This document shows, piece by piece, positions 1 through 9,127 of a stretch of 60,621 nt of DNA. The DNA is from a virus. The translations under genes and the position numbers were made by a program. Position 1 is the first letter of the stretch. Each line of letters begins with the position of its first letter. The stretch is from IMG/VR virus record IMGVR_UViG_3300048930_000296, positions 1 through 60,621 of that record; one strand, written 5' to 3'. The notes under the pieces were generated by a model. That model made no database searches. It saw nothing but the letters and a program-made list of their open reading frames with translations, and was not told the DNA's origin.

Positions 1-890
1 ATGGCGCAATCAGTGCAGGGTTGACCACACTTGCCGACGTCAACCTTAACAGCGAGCTTCGTGCTCCTGGCCTTATGCTTCTTTGGCAGAGCGATTCACA
101 GTGGCAGGTTATAGGATTCGATTCTTTCGACGGTGATGATGCTCAGTTGAACACGGTGACGCAATCATTTTCGAATGCTTGGGTCATACCCTTGCGCTTT
201 GGTTTCGTTGAAGAGAATGCGACACGCAACTTTTTTGGATATGACGCAGCTTTTGATTTGACGTTCAGAATCCTGGACAATAAGCAGCTGACGCCAGCAG
301 CGCCGGCGCAGTATCTTGGTAATGACATCTATACCGAGCCAACCTTGATGCAAGGTTCAAGCTTGTCAGATGATATCATTTCAAATCTTGATGTTTTTGA
401 TCCGGGGGTTGGTCCTGTTTCGTTCTATTCAAACTGGCTTTACAGTAAGACAGCCAAGACCTACCGCGTTGTCTGCGAAGGGTTGGACGAGATTTGGGAA
501 TTGCGTGAGTTCTTGCATCGTCGTGCTGGTAGACTGCGTGCCTTCTGGCAACCAACTTTTGAAAACGATTTGGTTTTGCAGAATACTGGAACCATAACGA
601 ACACGTTGCTCATTCAAAAGGATAACTTCATTCGTTACGCCGCTGACCGCGAAAATATTGCTGTCGAAGCTGCGGGTGTTTGGTATCCAAGAGCAATCAC
701 GCTTATCACCGAAGTTGATTCTGATACTGTTCAGCTAACCCTCAGCAGTGCTTTGAACGTTGCAGCCAACCACGTTTCTCGCGTAAGCTGGTTGGGCCTA
801 CGGCGTCTCAATACTGACCGGGTTGAGATCCGCTATATAGGCGGTGGCGTTGCTGAAGTTTCGTTCAGAACCTTGGAGATCAGTCCGTGA
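1..890 (+). CDS. Distal tail protein-like tail component, C-terminal part (gene continues from 59789)
   Basis: This is the C-terminal portion of a gene cut by the window boundary. Bases 1-126 repeat at 60489-60614 in the same frame, so the whole gene runs 59789-60488 then 1-890, about 529 aa. It lies directly after the tape measure gene and before the DUF2163 hub gene, the position of the distal tail (Dit) protein in lambda-like and GTA-like tails. The stop overlaps the next start (GTGA at 887-890). The Dit assignment rests mainly on gene order; I did not recognise a diagnostic motif in this half. Confidence 0.6.
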   Translation, partial: GAISAGLTTLADVNLNSELRAPGLMLLWQSDSQWQVIGFDSFDGDDAQLNTVTQSFSNAWVIPLRFGFVEENATRNFFGYDAAFDLTFRILDNKQLTPAAPAQYLGNDIYTEPTLMQGSSLSDDIISNLDVFDPGVGPVSFYSNWLYSKTAKTYRVVCEGLDEIWELREFLHRRAGRLRAFWQPTFENDLVLQNTGTITNTLLIQKDNFIRYAADRENIAVEAAGVWYPRAITLITEVDSDTVQLTLSSALNVAANHVSRVSWLGLRRLNTDRVEIRYIGGGVAEVSFRTLEISP

Positions 891-1666
891 GCCAGCAATT
901 CGATCTCTTTCGGATTTCAATGGGCTCTTTGCTCTGGACTATGACTGCAGGCCCTGATGTAGAATACAATTCTGAGATTTATGAAGAAACGCCAATTAAA
1001 CGAAATGGAATTGAGCAAAAGAACGAAATCTCAAAGGCAACACTCGAAGTTTCAATTCCTATTGATCATCCAATTGCACTTAACCTTCTGACTACTTACA
1101 CTGAAGAAGTGATGACGATCACAATTTTCACAAAGATTGATGCAGTCTACGAAACTAGCTGGAAAGGAAGACTCGCGAGTATTAAGCCTGCTGATGAGAG
1201 CTTAACTCTGAACTTTGAATCTGTCTTCACAAGTCTTCGCAGGCCCGGTCTTCGTGCTCGCTTTCAACGTAGCTGCAGACATGCTCTCTACGGACGGGGC
1301 TGCGGTCTTGACTTTGCTGACCACGCGGTTCCAGCTACGATTACTTCAATCACAGGAACGACGCTCGTGGTTCCTGAGGCTGCTCTTCAAGCATCCGGGT
1401 ATTACACCGGGGGTATGATCGCCGCAGCTGATGGCGCGTTGTCTTACATCATATCACACACTGGATCTTCTTTGGTTCTACAACGAGTCAGTTATTCAAT
1501 TCTTTCAGAATTTGCAATTACAGGGTCCGGGACACCTGTTAATCTGTATCCAGGTTGTGACCATGCAAGATCAACTTGCATTGGAAAGTTCAATAACCTT
1601 CTCAACTACGGTGGATTTGACTGGATTCCAAATAAGAATCCGATGGGTGGGAGCTCGATAATCTAA
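887..1666 (+). CDS. Tail hub protein, DUF2163 / BR0599 family
   Basis: 259 aa tail-tip hub protein. The family joins the distal tail protein to the host-specificity protein in GTA-like tails. The C-terminus is typical of the BR0599 region, with NNLLNYGGFDWIPNKNPMGG near residues 237-255. Four cysteines (about C130, C139, C224, C231) sit in two pairs, the pattern that in the Rhodobacter GTA hub binds an iron-sulfur cluster. The start (GTG) overlaps the upstream stop and the stop overlaps the next start by 1 nt, so it is translationally coupled. Family identification is confident; a bound metal cluster is inferred. Confidence 0.85.
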   Translation: MSQQFDLFRISMGSLLWTMTAGPDVEYNSEIYEETPIKRNGIEQKNEISKATLEVSIPIDHPIALNLLTTYTEEVMTITIFTKIDAVYETSWKGRLASIKPADESLTLNFESVFTSLRRPGLRARFQRSCRHALYGRGCGLDFADHAVPATITSITGTTLVVPEAALQASGYYTGGMIAAADGALSYIISHTGSSLVLQRVSYSILSEFAITGSGTPVNLYPGCDHARSTCIGKFNNLLNYGGFDWIPNKNPMGGSSII

Positions 1667-1893
1667 TGTGGTTCTTTTTCGCTGTCTTTGTTGTTGCGTT
1701 CGTTATTGCTTACGCAACGATGCCGAAACCGCAGACACGCAAACCAGCGGGTCTTGATGAGTTCCAGGCACCTACCGCCGAGGACGGCCGCGAAATACCT
1801 GTTCTTTTTGGAACCCGTGATCTTAACGGACCAAACGTTGTTTGGTATGGCCATCTGAACGTTACTCCAATCAAGAAGAAGCAAAAGAAATGA
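1666..1893 (+). CDS. Small membrane-anchored tail-tip protein (N-terminal piece of J-like system)
   Basis: 75 aa. Residues 2-18 form a hydrophobic segment (WFFFAVFVVAFVIAYA). The rest contains REIPVLFGTRDLNGPNVVWY followed by a basic end PIKKKQKK. In related phages this sequence directly precedes the conserved beginning of the J-like host-specificity protein, so it looks like the separately encoded amino end of that system. The stop overlaps the next start (ATGA at 1890-1893). The role is inferred from position. Confidence 0.7.
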   Translation: MWFFFAVFVVAFVIAYATMPKPQTRKPAGLDEFQAPTAEDGREIPVLFGTRDLNGPNVVWYGHLNVTPIKKKQKK

Positions 1894-2087
1894 CTTCAGA
1901 TGTAATAGTAACTATGGAGCACGTTCGAAAGGCTCAAATGTGCTCAAGGGGTTCGCGAAAATTCTTTGAACGGCATAATCTTGATTGGAATGACTTCTTA
2001 CTGAACGGGATACCTGCGTCGAAGCTGATTCCGTTGAATGACGCAATGGCCAACGAAGTGGTGGAGATCGCTTATGGGCGGAAGTAA
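1890..2087 (+). CDS. Small conserved phage tail-region protein
   Basis: 65 aa, start ATG at 1890 chosen because it overlaps the upstream stop as ATGA. It contains VRKAQMCSRGSRKFFERH then LDWNDFLLNGIPASKL and DAMANEVVEIAYGR. I recall the same pattern (C-x-G-x-R-x-F, LDW-x-x-F, NGI, GDA/NDA-x-A) in small proteins at this place in other proteobacterial phages. No function is known to me; a helix-turn-helix-like fold is possible. It overlaps the J-like gene by 14 nt. Confidence 0.7.
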   Translation: MTSDVIVTMEHVRKAQMCSRGSRKFFERHNLDWNDFLLNGIPASKLIPLNDAMANEVVEIAYGRK

Positions 2088-4659
2088 GAAACAGACTGTT
2101 GGCTACCGATACTTTCTCGGCCAGCATATGGTTCTCTGCCATGGGCCAATTGATCTGATTACTAGAGTTGAAATTGACAAAAAGACTGCGTGGCAAGGTT
2201 CAACCACGGGTGGAACAATTTCAATCAACAACCCAGCACTATTCGGCGGTGACGATAGAGAAGGGGGCGTTTCTGGCAACGTTGATATTGATATGGGTGC
2301 TCCTGACCAATTGCAGAACAGTTATCTGCTCTCAGTTCTTGGACCAACGGTTCCAGCTTTCCGAGGTGTGGTCAGCGCAATACTCAGGCAATGCTATCTT
2401 GGAAATAGCCCATATCTCAAAGCGTGGTCTTTTCGTGCAACTCGTATTCTCAAGACGAGTAACGATGAGCCCCAGTGGTATCCTGAAAAGGCTTACATTG
2501 CAAAACCTGATCTTCCGATTGGAGTAACAGTAACATATAATCTGGATTCAACTTTCCCTTTGCTAACCGTTGGAAATCCAAGTTATCCTGCAATTGGAAT
2601 GGACTATCCTGCAACTTTGACTATTGGACCTTTTTCAGACACTCGGAGAATTGTCGCTGGCCCAAGTGGAGTTCGTGCAGACGACCGATTTGTATTTAAT
2701 GGGGTTGTTTATGATAGCTCAAATAACGCTTCAATTCCAGGTGGAACAGTTTTTGCTGAACTTCAGCCAGGGCAAACCCTTACTGTTACTGTTCGAAACA
2801 ATGTGAACATACATTGCGATGCAGGTGGAGATCTTTTAGCAGTCCCAGTTCTTTCACCTCAGCCTGACATGAACCCTGCTCACATTATTCGGGAATGCCT
2901 TACAAATCCTGATTGGGGTATGGGTTATCAAGCTTCTGATGTTGACGACGACGCTTTTTCTGCTGTTGCCGATACTCTCTTTGCTGAGGGTCTTGGTATG
3001 TCTTTGCTTTGGGACAGGCAGATTGTCATTGAAGATTTTATCAAAGAAATTGTTAGACACATTAACGCTGCGCTTTATGTTTCAAGAACAACTGGTAAAT
3101 TCGTTCTGAAGCTTATTAGAAATGATTACGTTATAGACGATCTTATCGTTCTTGATGAAAGCAATATCAGCAAAGTTTCAAATCCAAATCGCCCTACATT
3201 CGGAGAATTGTCAAACAGCGTTAGTGTTACATTCTGGGACTACTTGACCGGAAAAGATGCTAGCGTAACTGTCACGGATACGGCTCTTGTTCAAATGCAG
3301 GGGCAAGTGATTGGAACAAATATCCAATACCCCGGTTTCACGCATCGCCGAAACGCTACGCTTGCTGCTCAGCGTGATTTGAAAGCGCTTTCATCTTCCA
3401 TCTTTTCTTGCACCATTTATTGCAAGAGCATTGCGAGATCGCTGAACATAGGGGACACTTTCAAGTTCAGCTGGCCCAGATGGCAGATTTCGAATATGGT
3501 TATGCGAGTCAGTGGTATCGCATTTGGTGATGGCAAGAGCAATCAAATTAGAATTACTTGCTCTCAAGATGTCTTTTCAACTCCCGATGCTGTTGTGGTA
3601 TCAGCACCTGGAACTGAATGGGTTGATCCATCTGCGCCGCCAGTAGCTGTCATTGATCAAATGGCAGCTGAAATCCCTTACTACGAACTAGTCCAAAGTA
3701 AAGGGCAACTCGACGTTGATAATAACTTAGCTGCAGACCCTGAAATGGGCTATGTGATGGCAGCAGCTCCAAAGCCTGATGGATCAATCAATGCAAGGTT
3801 GTGGACAGATATTGGTTCGGGCTACGAGGATTCAGCAAGTCTTGACTTTTGCCCTTACGCTTTAACAGCTGACGCAATCAGCCCCGCGCAGACAAGTATC
3901 CTTCTCTCTTCCGGGTTAAATCTAGATCAAGTTGAAGTTGGTTCTTTTGTCCAGATTGGAAAAGAAAATACTAACCTTGAAATTTGTAGGGTCGATGCAA
4001 TAGACCTGAACACGAATGTTCTTACTGTGGGAAGGGGTTGTCTTGATACAACTCCAAAACCGCACGATCAGGGAACTCCGCTATTCTTCTGGGACTTGTT
4101 TAACGGCTATGACCCTATCGATTATAGCTTGGCGGAGACTGTCGCGCTGAAGATTGCAGTAGTAACAGGTTCGGGTGAGCTGAGTCTTCTTGACGCAACT
4201 GAAATGCAAGTAACTTTGGACCAAAGAGCTTGGCGCCCGTATGCTCCTGGGCAGTTTCAAATCAATGCTGAATACTATCCCGAAGATGTCAGCCCATTCA
4301 GTGGACCTTTGGAACTTACATGGGTTGGCCGTGACCGTGTTCAGCAGACATCAGGTGTTGTTTATGACCACACTTACGCAAATATCGGCCCTGAAGCTGG
4401 AACGACCTACAGAGTTCAAGGTTATGTCAACGGTTCACTTGTTCATACAGAAGAACCCGCTGTTAGCGGAACTGATTGGTCTCCGGGTGAAGGTATAGTC
4501 AGAGTGGAAGTTCACTCAAAGAGGGATGGGGTTTATTCATTCCAGCCTGCCGCGCATGACTTCTATTGCACTCTAGGTGAATTGCGAATACTTGCGGAAA
4601 GTGATGACCTGCGCTATACTGAAACCGGCGATACTGAAATTCGCGTAACCGAGGACTGA
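2074..4659 (+). CDS. J-like host specificity / central tail fibre protein
   Basis: 861 aa. The start ATG at 2074 has GGAG 8 nt upstream and removes a non-conserved 12-residue extension. The N-terminus KKQTVGYRYFLGQHMVLCHG is the standard opening of the J-like (TipJ) tail-tip family, with a PNPDWGMGYQ-like segment near residue 290. It forms the tail tip and contacts the host. Genes 1666-2087 supply the preceding part. Base composition is visibly more AT-rich than the capsid genes, as often seen in host-range genes. Confidence 0.88.
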   Translation: MGGSKKQTVGYRYFLGQHMVLCHGPIDLITRVEIDKKTAWQGSTTGGTISINNPALFGGDDREGGVSGNVDIDMGAPDQLQNSYLLSVLGPTVPAFRGVVSAILRQCYLGNSPYLKAWSFRATRILKTSNDEPQWYPEKAYIAKPDLPIGVTVTYNLDSTFPLLTVGNPSYPAIGMDYPATLTIGPFSDTRRIVAGPSGVRADDRFVFNGVVYDSSNNASIPGGTVFAELQPGQTLTVTVRNNVNIHCDAGGDLLAVPVLSPQPDMNPAHIIRECLTNPDWGMGYQASDVDDDAFSAVADTLFAEGLGMSLLWDRQIVIEDFIKEIVRHINAALYVSRTTGKFVLKLIRNDYVIDDLIVLDESNISKVSNPNRPTFGELSNSVSVTFWDYLTGKDASVTVTDTALVQMQGQVIGTNIQYPGFTHRRNATLAAQRDLKALSSSIFSCTIYCKSIARSLNIGDTFKFSWPRWQISNMVMRVSGIAFGDGKSNQIRITCSQDVFSTPDAVVVSAPGTEWVDPSAPPVAVIDQMAAEIPYYELVQSKGQLDVDNNLAADPEMGYVMAAAPKPDGSINARLWTDIGSGYEDSASLDFCPYALTADAISPAQTSILLSSGLNLDQVEVGSFVQIGKENTNLEICRVDAIDLNTNVLTVGRGCLDTTPKPHDQGTPLFFWDLFNGYDPIDYSLAETVALKIAVVTGSGELSLLDATEMQVTLDQRAWRPYAPGQFQINAEYYPEDVSPFSGPLELTWVGRDRVQQTSGVVYDHTYANIGPEAGTTYRVQGYVNGSLVHTEEPAVSGTDWSPGEGIVRVEVHSKRDGVYSFQPAAHDFYCTLGELRILAESDDLRYTETGDTEIRVTED

Positions 4660-4661
4660 CA

Positions 4662-5417
4662 ATGGCTGGATTAAAACGAATCACTGATCTTCCAATAGCT
4701 TCGTCAGTTCTTGGCGATGAGCTAATTGAAGTTTCTCAAGTTTCGACGACAGTCAGGATTGTCGGAACAACAATTAGTGCGCAGGCGTCTGATAACAGTT
4801 TCAACGATTCCGGAAACGGTTTTATCACAGCGGGGTTTGCTGTAGGTGATAGAGTTCGAATAACAGGGTTTACTGGAAACGTCGCCAACAATATCGTTGC
4901 TGCTGTGGTCACTGCTTTGACTGCTGGAAAAATGACGATCGGCGGCGCTGATGGTGACGTCATTGTTGATGATGCTGCGGGCGAGAGTGTCACGATTGCA
5001 AAGTGGTTCAGCCGCCGACTTGCGATCGACGATCTTCCCTCTAGTGGCGGCGGTGGTGGGCCGGTCGACGAAAGCTTGATCATCGCGGTTGGGGATGAGA
5101 CGACGAACCTTTCGACTGGGACGGCGAAGGTCACATTTCGGATGCCTTACGCCTTCACCCTGTCGGCCGTTAGAGCTTCCCTTTCCGCGGCAAGCTCCTC
5201 GGGCACCCCTACGATTGACATCAACGAGGATGGGGTGTCGATCCTTTCGACCAAGCTAACGATCGATGCGAGCGAGAAGACCTCTTTGACTGCCTTGACC
5301 CCGGCAGTCATCTCTGATCCTGACCTTGCGGACGACGCTGAGATCACAATCGACATTGATGTTTCTGGCACGAATGCCAAGGGCCTTAAGGTAATTCTGA
5401 TCGGACAGCAAGCATGA
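4662..5417 (+). CDS. Tail fibre / tip-associated structural protein
   Basis: 251 aa. The N-terminal part starts MAGLKRITDLPIASSVLGDE, the ITDLP opening common in phage baseplate or fibre proteins. Near residue 130 a glycine run (SSGGGGGP) links to a C-terminal beta domain with VTFRMPYAFTLSAVRASLS and LADDAEITIDIDVSG, a module I recall at the ends of many siphovirus tail fibres. It lies 2 nt after the J-like gene and its stop overlaps the next start (ATGA). Structural role confident; exact role unknown. Confidence 0.7.
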   Translation: MAGLKRITDLPIASSVLGDELIEVSQVSTTVRIVGTTISAQASDNSFNDSGNGFITAGFAVGDRVRITGFTGNVANNIVAAVVTALTAGKMTIGGADGDVIVDDAAGESVTIAKWFSRRLAIDDLPSSGGGGGPVDESLIIAVGDETTNLSTGTAKVTFRMPYAFTLSAVRASLSAASSSGTPTIDINEDGVSILSTKLTIDASEKTSLTALTPAVISDPDLADDAEITIDIDVSGTNAKGLKVILIGQQA

Positions 5418-6784
5418 GTATGATGGTTCAGTCTGGGCGCTTTGGGGCATCTGCACCGCCGCCCGATCTCACTGCACGTTATTGGCGCGTGCGGGTATAC
5501 GACAATTACAGTGGCGGGTCGACGGCTGCGATCTCGGCCGCAGAGCTTGAGATGAGGGCGACTGCTGGGGGAGCGGATCAATGTTCAGGCGGCACGCCGC
5601 TCGTCAGCAACACGAGCGAGGGATCTGCTGCTAACATCTTTGATAACAATGGCTCTACCTATTGGGTCTCAGTCAACACTGGATACGGAACCCACTTCCT
5701 TGGCTACGACTTCGGAGTTGGCAATGCTGTTGCCGTCACCGAGATCAGCTACTCGAAGCGACCGGACACTTTTGGTCGGAACGAAGCTATAACCTATGCT
5801 GACGTTCAGTATTCGAATGACGGGACAAACTGGATCACTGCTTGGTCGTTCTTCACCCTTTCCACTTGGGGAACTGGAGCTGAGACTCGAGTCTTTAACC
5901 GTGACGACGCCTTGCCGGTTGGCATCAACTGGCGCCTCTCGATTGACAAGACTGCATATAGTGAATTCGAAACAGTCACAAGCTCAGGTCTAGCCGAAGT
6001 CGAGATGCGCTTGACAGCGGGAGGTGCAGATCAGTGCAGTGGAGGTGTTGCTCTAGCCAATTCCGGAACAGCCGCAAACGCTTTCGACAACAGCACAGGA
6101 ACTTTGTGGAATCCGAGTTCAACTTCTCTACCTCACACCCTTCTCTATCAATTTGCTTCGCCGAAGGACATTCGTGAGATTGCCATAACCTCAAGAAGTG
6201 ACAGCTTCCTTGGAGATGGCACCACCGAGTTTCGCCTCCAGTCGAAAGACGGTCCTTTGGTCGACATCTTTACCTTCAAGACTGGCCCTTGGGGGCGAGG
6301 CGAGACTAGGTTGTTTAACCTAGACACTTTCGTTGAAGAGCCAGGAAAGTTCATTCGTATTCGTCCGACCGGAGTTCATGGTGGTGGATCTGCTCGCTTC
6401 TCTTGTGCTAAGATAGAGTTCAGAACCTCAGTCGGTGGTGCTGATATCTGCACTGGTGGAGTCGCCTTTGCTAGAGATTACTCAGATGCGAACTATCCTG
6501 CAAACGCTTTCGATGGCACTCTATCATCTCGATATTCACAGCGTCTTGTCGGCAACTTCTCTGGGAATCCCAGGAACTACATCGGTTATCATTTGACTTC
6601 TGAGATCGCACAAGACGTTGTTCAAGTTGCTCTGACTTGCACGAATGAGACTTTTGGTCCGAACGAAGCTCCGACTGGTTTCAAAGTAGAATATGGGATC
6701 GGTAACGTTTGGACTCTCCTCTGGGAAGAGACTAGCATCCCAACTTGGACGGCAGGCGAAACTAAGGTTTTCACCAAGCCTTAA
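5414..6784 (+). CDS. Receptor-binding candidate with three discoidin-like repeats
   Basis: 456 aa, last gene of the rightward tail operon. It is built from three similar units of roughly 140 residues (about 20-160, 165-310, 312-456). Each has an AE(L/V)EMR-type strand followed by GGAD-x-C-(S/T)GG, then A(A)N-(A/I)FD, and ends in W-x-x-GE/AETR-VFN or ETKVF. This resembles F5/8 type C (discoidin-like) carbohydrate-binding beta sandwiches. With its terminal position this suggests a receptor-binding protein. The start overlaps the upstream stop (ATGA at 5414-5417). Confidence 0.65.
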   Translation: MSMMVQSGRFGASAPPPDLTARYWRVRVYDNYSGGSTAAISAAELEMRATAGGADQCSGGTPLVSNTSEGSAANIFDNNGSTYWVSVNTGYGTHFLGYDFGVGNAVAVTEISYSKRPDTFGRNEAITYADVQYSNDGTNWITAWSFFTLSTWGTGAETRVFNRDDALPVGINWRLSIDKTAYSEFETVTSSGLAEVEMRLTAGGADQCSGGVALANSGTAANAFDNSTGTLWNPSSTSLPHTLLYQFASPKDIREIAITSRSDSFLGDGTTEFRLQSKDGPLVDIFTFKTGPWGRGETRLFNLDTFVEEPGKFIRIRPTGVHGGGSARFSCAKIEFRTSVGGADICTGGVAFARDYSDANYPANAFDGTLSSRYSQRLVGNFSGNPRNYIGYHLTSEIAQDVVQVALTCTNETFGPNEAPTGFKVEYGIGNVWTLLWEETSIPTWTAGETKVFTKP

Positions 6785-6818
6785 CGCAAGCCACGCAAGA
6801 CCTATACAGTAACCCCCA

Positions 6819-6842
6819 AAATTTGCCGCGCTGTGCCAGCTA
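6819..6842. repeat. Intergenic repeat type A, copy 1
   Basis: A 24-nt element starting AAATTTGCCGC and ending GTGCCAGCTA. It matches 43214-43237 at 21 of 24 positions and 35787-35810 at 18 of 24. All three copies are in non-coding DNA. Confidence 0.55.
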
Positions 6843-6892
6843 CAGGGTGCCGCGCGGCTAGGGTGGCGGCACTGCGCTAGCCGCGCTGTAGC
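6839..6892. terminator. Bidirectional hairpin between convergent operons
   Basis: Between the last rightward tail gene and the last leftward replication gene lies a perfect 10-bp stem, GCGCGGCTAG (6852-6861) with CTAGCCGCGC (6877-6886), loop 15 nt. An outer stem GCTACAG (6839-6845) with CTGTAGC (6886-6892) can extend it. There is no T-run on either side, so it is not a canonical intrinsic terminator, but position and symmetry suit a bidirectional stop. Confidence 0.5.
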
Positions 6893-6903
6893 GGCCCCTT
6901 ATG
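6884..6903. repeat. Repeat type B, copy 1 (exact 20-mer)
   Basis: CGCTGTAGCGGCCCCTTATG occurs exactly here and at 35851-35870; its first 17 bases also occur at 16972-16988. This copy overlaps the 3' end of the DNA polymerase gene and the hairpin at 6839-6892. Confidence 0.6.
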
Positions 6904-9127
6904 CAGCGTCAGTTTCAGTGGGCATCACACCGATGTCTCTTAGGATTCGTAATGCTTCAGCTTCATACCAGTCGTAATCAATATCCTGAGGAAATTGATC
7001 CTCGAAAGACATGACAGGCTTTGCTCCATCCGACCGCGGAACCTTGTTTCCATTCTTAGCGTAAACAAGCTCACCCTGAACGTTCTTTGCGTAATACCAG
7101 CGCACAGTCTTTCCGATGTATTCAGTATGGCCAGGAGCGCTCAGCATATCAACTGCCATCTTGTATGCCTGCTTGCCGTAGCGAGCATTCCTTTCAGTCT
7201 CGCCCTTACGGATCCAGGCGTCTTTGTTAATCTCATAGAAGCCCGCCATCTCAAGAAGTTCTTCTTCTGTCTCGTGCGGCGGTGGAGGCAAGCGATCCCA
7301 CACTTTGACAGCTCCGCCAGTGACACTGCGAACGCAGACAAACTTAGTGATATCCTGGCATGACCGGATTGTGGTCACAATCGACGTTCCGCTTGTAAGG
7401 AACGCATTCACTGCATCAACGCAGATAGTTGCCATCGGGTTCTTCTTGAGCTTTTCGTCACTTTTCTTCTTGGATGCCCACGGGTTGGCATATGCGCCCT
7501 TACCCTTTGTCCCATCCGGAACTTCAATCCAAGCTTTAGTTGCGTCATCGAATTTTTGCTTGACTGCGGTGTAGTTGTTCACATCCCGTGAGAACAAACC
7601 CATGTATCTGGTTTCTTCAGTTTCGAATCCGGTATCAATTTCCCATTGCTTGACAATCGCGTTCATGATATGCTGCGCTGCCCGGGGGCACTTGATTACG
7701 ATTCCATCTGTGTTCGCGCTGACCACAGGGATTCCCGCTAGCTCCAGTCGTTCAATAAGCATCAGCAGTGAAAGCTGACCAGTCATTGTCACTTGGAACA
7801 ACAGGTCAGGCGCGTAGAGGATTGAACATTTGCTTCCAAGCTTACCGAAAGACCCGTTGATAACGATCTTGAGTGAATCAGCAACAACCTTGTTCTTCGC
7901 GCGCTTCGCTGCTATGCGCCTTTCAACGATTCCGTGGTAGACCCGCAGGAAAGGTTCGCCCAGGTGCTTAGGGGACAGCGCTTGGTTCAGGATGATATAT
8001 GGGTAATATGACGCCACGTCTTTGTCAAAGAGAATGTTGTTCTCATCTGTGTAGTGAGCAATCGTCTCTTCGCAACTGTGCAGCCCACCAAGACCCATCT
8101 GGTAGACGCTTCCGTTTATCTTAAGCTTCAGCGATTTCACTTCGCCTGGAAGCGCAACTGAACCAGAGTCATCCACAACGAAATAGGCGTTGGCTACAGT
8201 CTCAAGCGCCCACTGCAACAAAGGTGATTGGAACCGTATGAAGTGAGGAACGTGGTATCGGTAAGCTGTTCCAATTTCGATCTTAGGTCTCTGCGCCCTT
8301 ACTCCGGTGATGCGGTAGTATTCATTTCCGATAATAGCTTCAGCAATCTGCGCATCAGACTTGCTACGCAGATCAATCTTGTATTCGTTAGATAAGGTGT
8401 AACGCAGATCAATCTGCTCAGACAACTCGTTGCGAAGGATTTCAGTGTTGCGAGTGTCGTTGACACAATACCAACGAGTGATTGTAATCTGATCGGGCGT
8501 GAGGACTGTTCCAGGTGCAAAAGGCAGATCCTGCATTCGAGGCGCGTGCAACCGTCCCGCGTATGTCTTAAGCGAAGCCATGAGCGGCGCGACTTCAATA
8601 ATGTCAATGTGGTCGCAATAGTAAGCCTTCAACTTGTTGGCTTTCAGGATGTCGCTTCCGCGAAACCCGTTGACGATAATGTTGTGCGTTGCTTCAAATA
8701 ACTTGCGCGGGCGCCATCCATAGGACGCCATCAGCAGAATCGGAAGGTCGTAATTGTTCGAGTTATACCCGATGGTTGTTGCTGACTTCATCAACCACAT
8801 CAGCAACTGTGCGTTCAGAGGTTCACCTCCCTCAACCTCTTCAAAGTAACAAACTCCACCTGACTGGACATGCGTGAAAACAACTAGGAAATAATTCGGG
8901 TAAGATTCGACGTCAACAATGAACTGCTCTTTTCGAGCAATCGCATCACTTACTTCACCGACACTCATTAGTTTTACGGGGAAGCGCCTGGCTTCTTCAA
9001 GGCCTGGGAGATAATCAGGGCGAAGCCATGTTGCTTCGGGCGGAATGCGCTTTGCTTTCTCAGCTTTAGGAGGCTTCGGGGGCGGGGTATCGTCCCAAAA
9101 GAATCCAACCATGTCATTCCGAGCCAT
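6899..9127 (-). CDS. Family B DNA polymerase
   Basis: 742 aa replicative polymerase with 3'-5' exonuclease. Exo I is D72/E74 (VDVES), Exo II N124-D127 (NNYD) and Exo III Y220-D224 (YCVND). Polymerase motif A is DVASYYP (370-376), motif B K420 to G428 (KIVINGSFG) and motif C NTDG (472-475). Motif C has Asn where many family B enzymes have Asp, which I recall as usual in this phage subgroup. The start overlaps the stop of the sliding clamp gene (TAATG), so polymerase and clamp are co-translated. Last gene of the leftward arm. Confidence 0.93.
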   Translation of the reverse strand: MARNDMVGFFWDDTPPPKPPKAEKAKRIPPEATWLRPDYLPGLEEARRFPVKLMSVGEVSDAIARKEQFIVDVESYPNYFLVVFTHVQSGGVCYFEEVEGGEPLNAQLLMWLMKSATTIGYNSNNYDLPILLMASYGWRPRKLFEATHNIIVNGFRGSDILKANKLKAYYCDHIDIIEVAPLMASLKTYAGRLHAPRMQDLPFAPGTVLTPDQITITRWYCVNDTRNTEILRNELSEQIDLRYTLSNEYKIDLRSKSDAQIAEAIIGNEYYRITGVRAQRPKIEIGTAYRYHVPHFIRFQSPLLQWALETVANAYFVVDDSGSVALPGEVKSLKLKINGSVYQMGLGGLHSCEETIAHYTDENNILFDKDVASYYPYIILNQALSPKHLGEPFLRVYHGIVERRIAAKRAKNKVVADSLKIVINGSFGKLGSKCSILYAPDLLFQVTMTGQLSLLMLIERLELAGIPVVSANTDGIVIKCPRAAQHIMNAIVKQWEIDTGFETEETRYMGLFSRDVNNYTAVKQKFDDATKAWIEVPDGTKGKGAYANPWASKKKSDEKLKKNPMATICVDAVNAFLTSGTSIVTTIRSCQDITKFVCVRSVTGGAVKVWDRLPPPPHETEEELLEMAGFYEINKDAWIRKGETERNARYGKQAYKMAVDMLSAPGHTEYIGKTVRWYYAKNVQGELVYAKNGNKVPRSDGAKPVMSFEDQFPQDIDYDWYEAEALRILRDIGVMPTETDAA

